Origin: Nomia melanderi
Taxonomy: Eukaryota; Arthropoda; Insecta; Hymenoptera; Halictidae
Direction of reading: 5' to 3'
NCBI RefSeq assembly: GCF_051020985.1
Contig: NC_135001.1
Coordinates: forward strand, 23,863,896 to 23,927,895
DNA length: 64,000 nucleotides
Under the pieces are notes generated by a model. The model saw only the letters and a program-made list of their open reading frames with translations, did no database searches and had not been told where the DNA came from. Positions 62,288-64,000 of this stretch are shown in pieces. Every line of letters starts with the position of its first letter. Position 1 is the first letter of the stretch. The position numbers and the translations under genes were made by a program.

Positions 62288-63540
62288 TTTAATTTTTCAA
62301 TTGCTACGCAACCAGGTGCAGAATAGAAACGTAAATATTTAAGGTGCCTAAGCGCGGGTGTGGATGGTTTTTGAATGGGTAACGTCCATACAGAAATTTG
62401 AACGTCGTACAGCGCCCACTAGATTGTGTCGTATAACTAAACTTGAAAATACAAAATATCTGTAAATTTTATTGTAATTTATTGAATTCAGTGGCTCATG
62501 CTTAATTTTCGAAGCTCGAACACACATATCTTCCATCTTTTACGTTTAAAAAGTTACTTCACATATGATTGATCCGATTATAGTTTAATCTAACGAAGTA
62601 ATAAATTTATATTTATAATAAAAGTAATCATAATTGTAAACGCAAGTATAAAACATAGTTTTGAAAGAAGTACTTAGGTACCTATAGTTTAGAAAAACTT
62701 TATATAGCTTGATATATTTGATAAATATATATTTGTAATTTATATTTAAATAATTGTATATTTATTTTATATATAAATAAATAAATATTTGGATGACGAA
62801 AAACTATATTTAACAATAATTCTAACAACAATTGCGCAAACAAGTGTTACAGAATTATAGAATACCCTCATAAAGACAAAATTTCGTGTTTTTTAAGAAA
62901 CAATTTTTATGGAGATTTTCAAATGCGTCGATACTACAGATCCCGTAAGATATAAAGCTTCGTAGAACGAGTAATCTACCCTATTCTCGTTATACACATA
63001 AAAACAATAAACCGTGACTTGATAGTATCACTTACGCGAATGGTGAGGAACTTGATACGTTAAGACTAAAGTATTAAATAGAAAGAATATATTTTAGATG
63101 AAGTATTTAATTGTATCTTAAAATCGTACGTTTCCCTTTTAATTTCATAAAAGTAATAAGTTATCATAATTTTAATTATTTAATCATAGTCATACTAGTA
63201 TATAACTGGTATTGTTTACATTTCGCATTTTTGAAATATTCGTTCGTTTATTTATTTAAAAATCTTGAACGTTATAAGTACATTTCTTAAATGCTGTTAT
63301 TTTAATATATATAATTTGCGTTTTCGTTGTATACATTCGCAAAATGTACTTTTCGATAATTCAATAAACAAAAAGAATTTTATATTTTCAATATAATTAG
63401 ATACATAGGAAAAACTATAATTTTTTATAATTTTATTTTTTCAGGATTATGTGACTGGTGAATATTATGTAATTTATGAAATAATACAGTGATATTATTG
63501 AAAAAAAGAACAGTTTGTATCTAAACAAATATTAAATATA
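62288..63540. promoter_or_regulatory. Divergent region between TDRD12 and the ankyrin gene
   Basis: Very AT-rich, with no plausible gene. A GC-richer island (about 62345-62430) lies just upstream of the TDRD12 start. TACTTAGGTACCTATAG at 62670-62686 again contains the GGTACCTA core. The right part probably includes the 5' UTR of the ankyrin gene and its intron, since TTTTTTCAGG at about 63437-63445 is a good splice acceptor before the start codon. Confidence 0.5.
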
Positions 63541-64000
63541 ATGTCTATGTTGAAATCAAAAGGATATCTTTTTCTGGCTTCTTCGCTGTGCGATGGTTTA
63601 GAGGATAATGATATAAAGTAAGTAATTGTTTTTTATTCTAAAATGTTTACTTTATCTATTAATTATTTAAATAATTGTATATTGCAAGTAAGTATCTTAC
63701 ATTATTAATGAAATATAATATCAAATTAGAATTAATAATATATTATATATGTAACATTATATATTGATTCAATGTTTTAATTGATTTATCATATAATAGG
63801 CAAGTAACAACTTTACTTTTAAATAAAGAAGCAAATCCTAATACATTAATTCCCACATACGGAGTAACACCATTTCACTTAGTAATAGGCAATGATTCAG
63901 AAGCATTTGCAGAGGAAGTAACTAAGTTGTTTTTACGCCATGGAGGAAATCCAAATGTTAAGTAAGTAATTCCATTACTGATTACTGATAGGATTATACG
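63541..64000 (+). CDS. Ankyrin-repeat protein, N-terminal part (cut by window end)
   Basis: Two exons are visible: 63541-63617 and 63800-63961, joined in phase (AA plus G). The translation begins MSMLKSKGYLFLASSLCDGL and continues with an ankyrin helix pair, LLLNKEANPNTLIPTYGVTP and FHLVIG, then a second repeat ending LFLRHGGNPNV. The next donor is GTAAGT at 63962. An N-terminal placement of repeats with ADPN-like loops fits ANKLE1 (ankyrin and LEM-domain endonuclease), but the LEM and GIY-YIG parts that would prove it lie outside the window. The start codon is supported by an acceptor about 95 bp upstream and by no longer upstream frame. Confidence 0.7.

Overview
This window looks like nuclear DNA from an insect. 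The genes are split by GT-AG introns, the proteins match insect and animal families closely, and the pattern of a CpG-containing left part beside a very AT-rich right part suggests Hymenoptera (bee-like). That assignment is inference; no marker in the window fixes the species.

Left part (1 to about 30 kb): one large plus-strand gene, the insect Nav2/DSC1-type voltage-gated cation channel (NaCP60E). All four channel repeats are present in 20 exons between 5589 and 29597. Its N-terminal exons are not identified and probably lie upstream. The four selectivity-filter residues read Asp-Glu-Glu-Ala, the DSC1 signature, not the Asp-Glu-Lys-Ala of true sodium channels. The long introns carry several short elements with inverted ends, most anchored at TTAA, and one with TA ends.

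Middle (about 29.6-34.9 kb): no convincing gene. It probably holds the channel 3' UTR and intergenic DNA, with long GA and AAGA microsatellites. By eye, base composition shifts here to strongly AT-rich.

Right part (34.9-64 kb): ten closely packed genes, mostly in head-to-head and tail-to-tail pairs: NDUFS4 (-), exosome MTR3/EXOSC6 (+), TATA-binding protein (-), ciliary CFAP44 (-), AP-2 sigma (+), heparan sulfate 2-O-sulfotransferase (+), N-terminal methyltransferase NTMT1 (-), a ZAD plus 13-finger C2H2 protein (+), the piRNA-pathway Tudor/helicase TDRD12 (-), and the start of an ankyrin-repeat gene (+) cut by the window edge. They serve mitochondria, RNA processing, transcription, endocytosis, glycan modification, flagella and transposon silencing; their proximity looks like dense packing, not a pathway cluster.

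The most interesting unexplained signals are a recurrent TAGGTAGGTACCTTA-like motif in several gene-start regions of the right part, a family of TTAA-bounded miniature elements in the channel introns, and a helicase domain in TDRD12 whose core motifs are degenerate.
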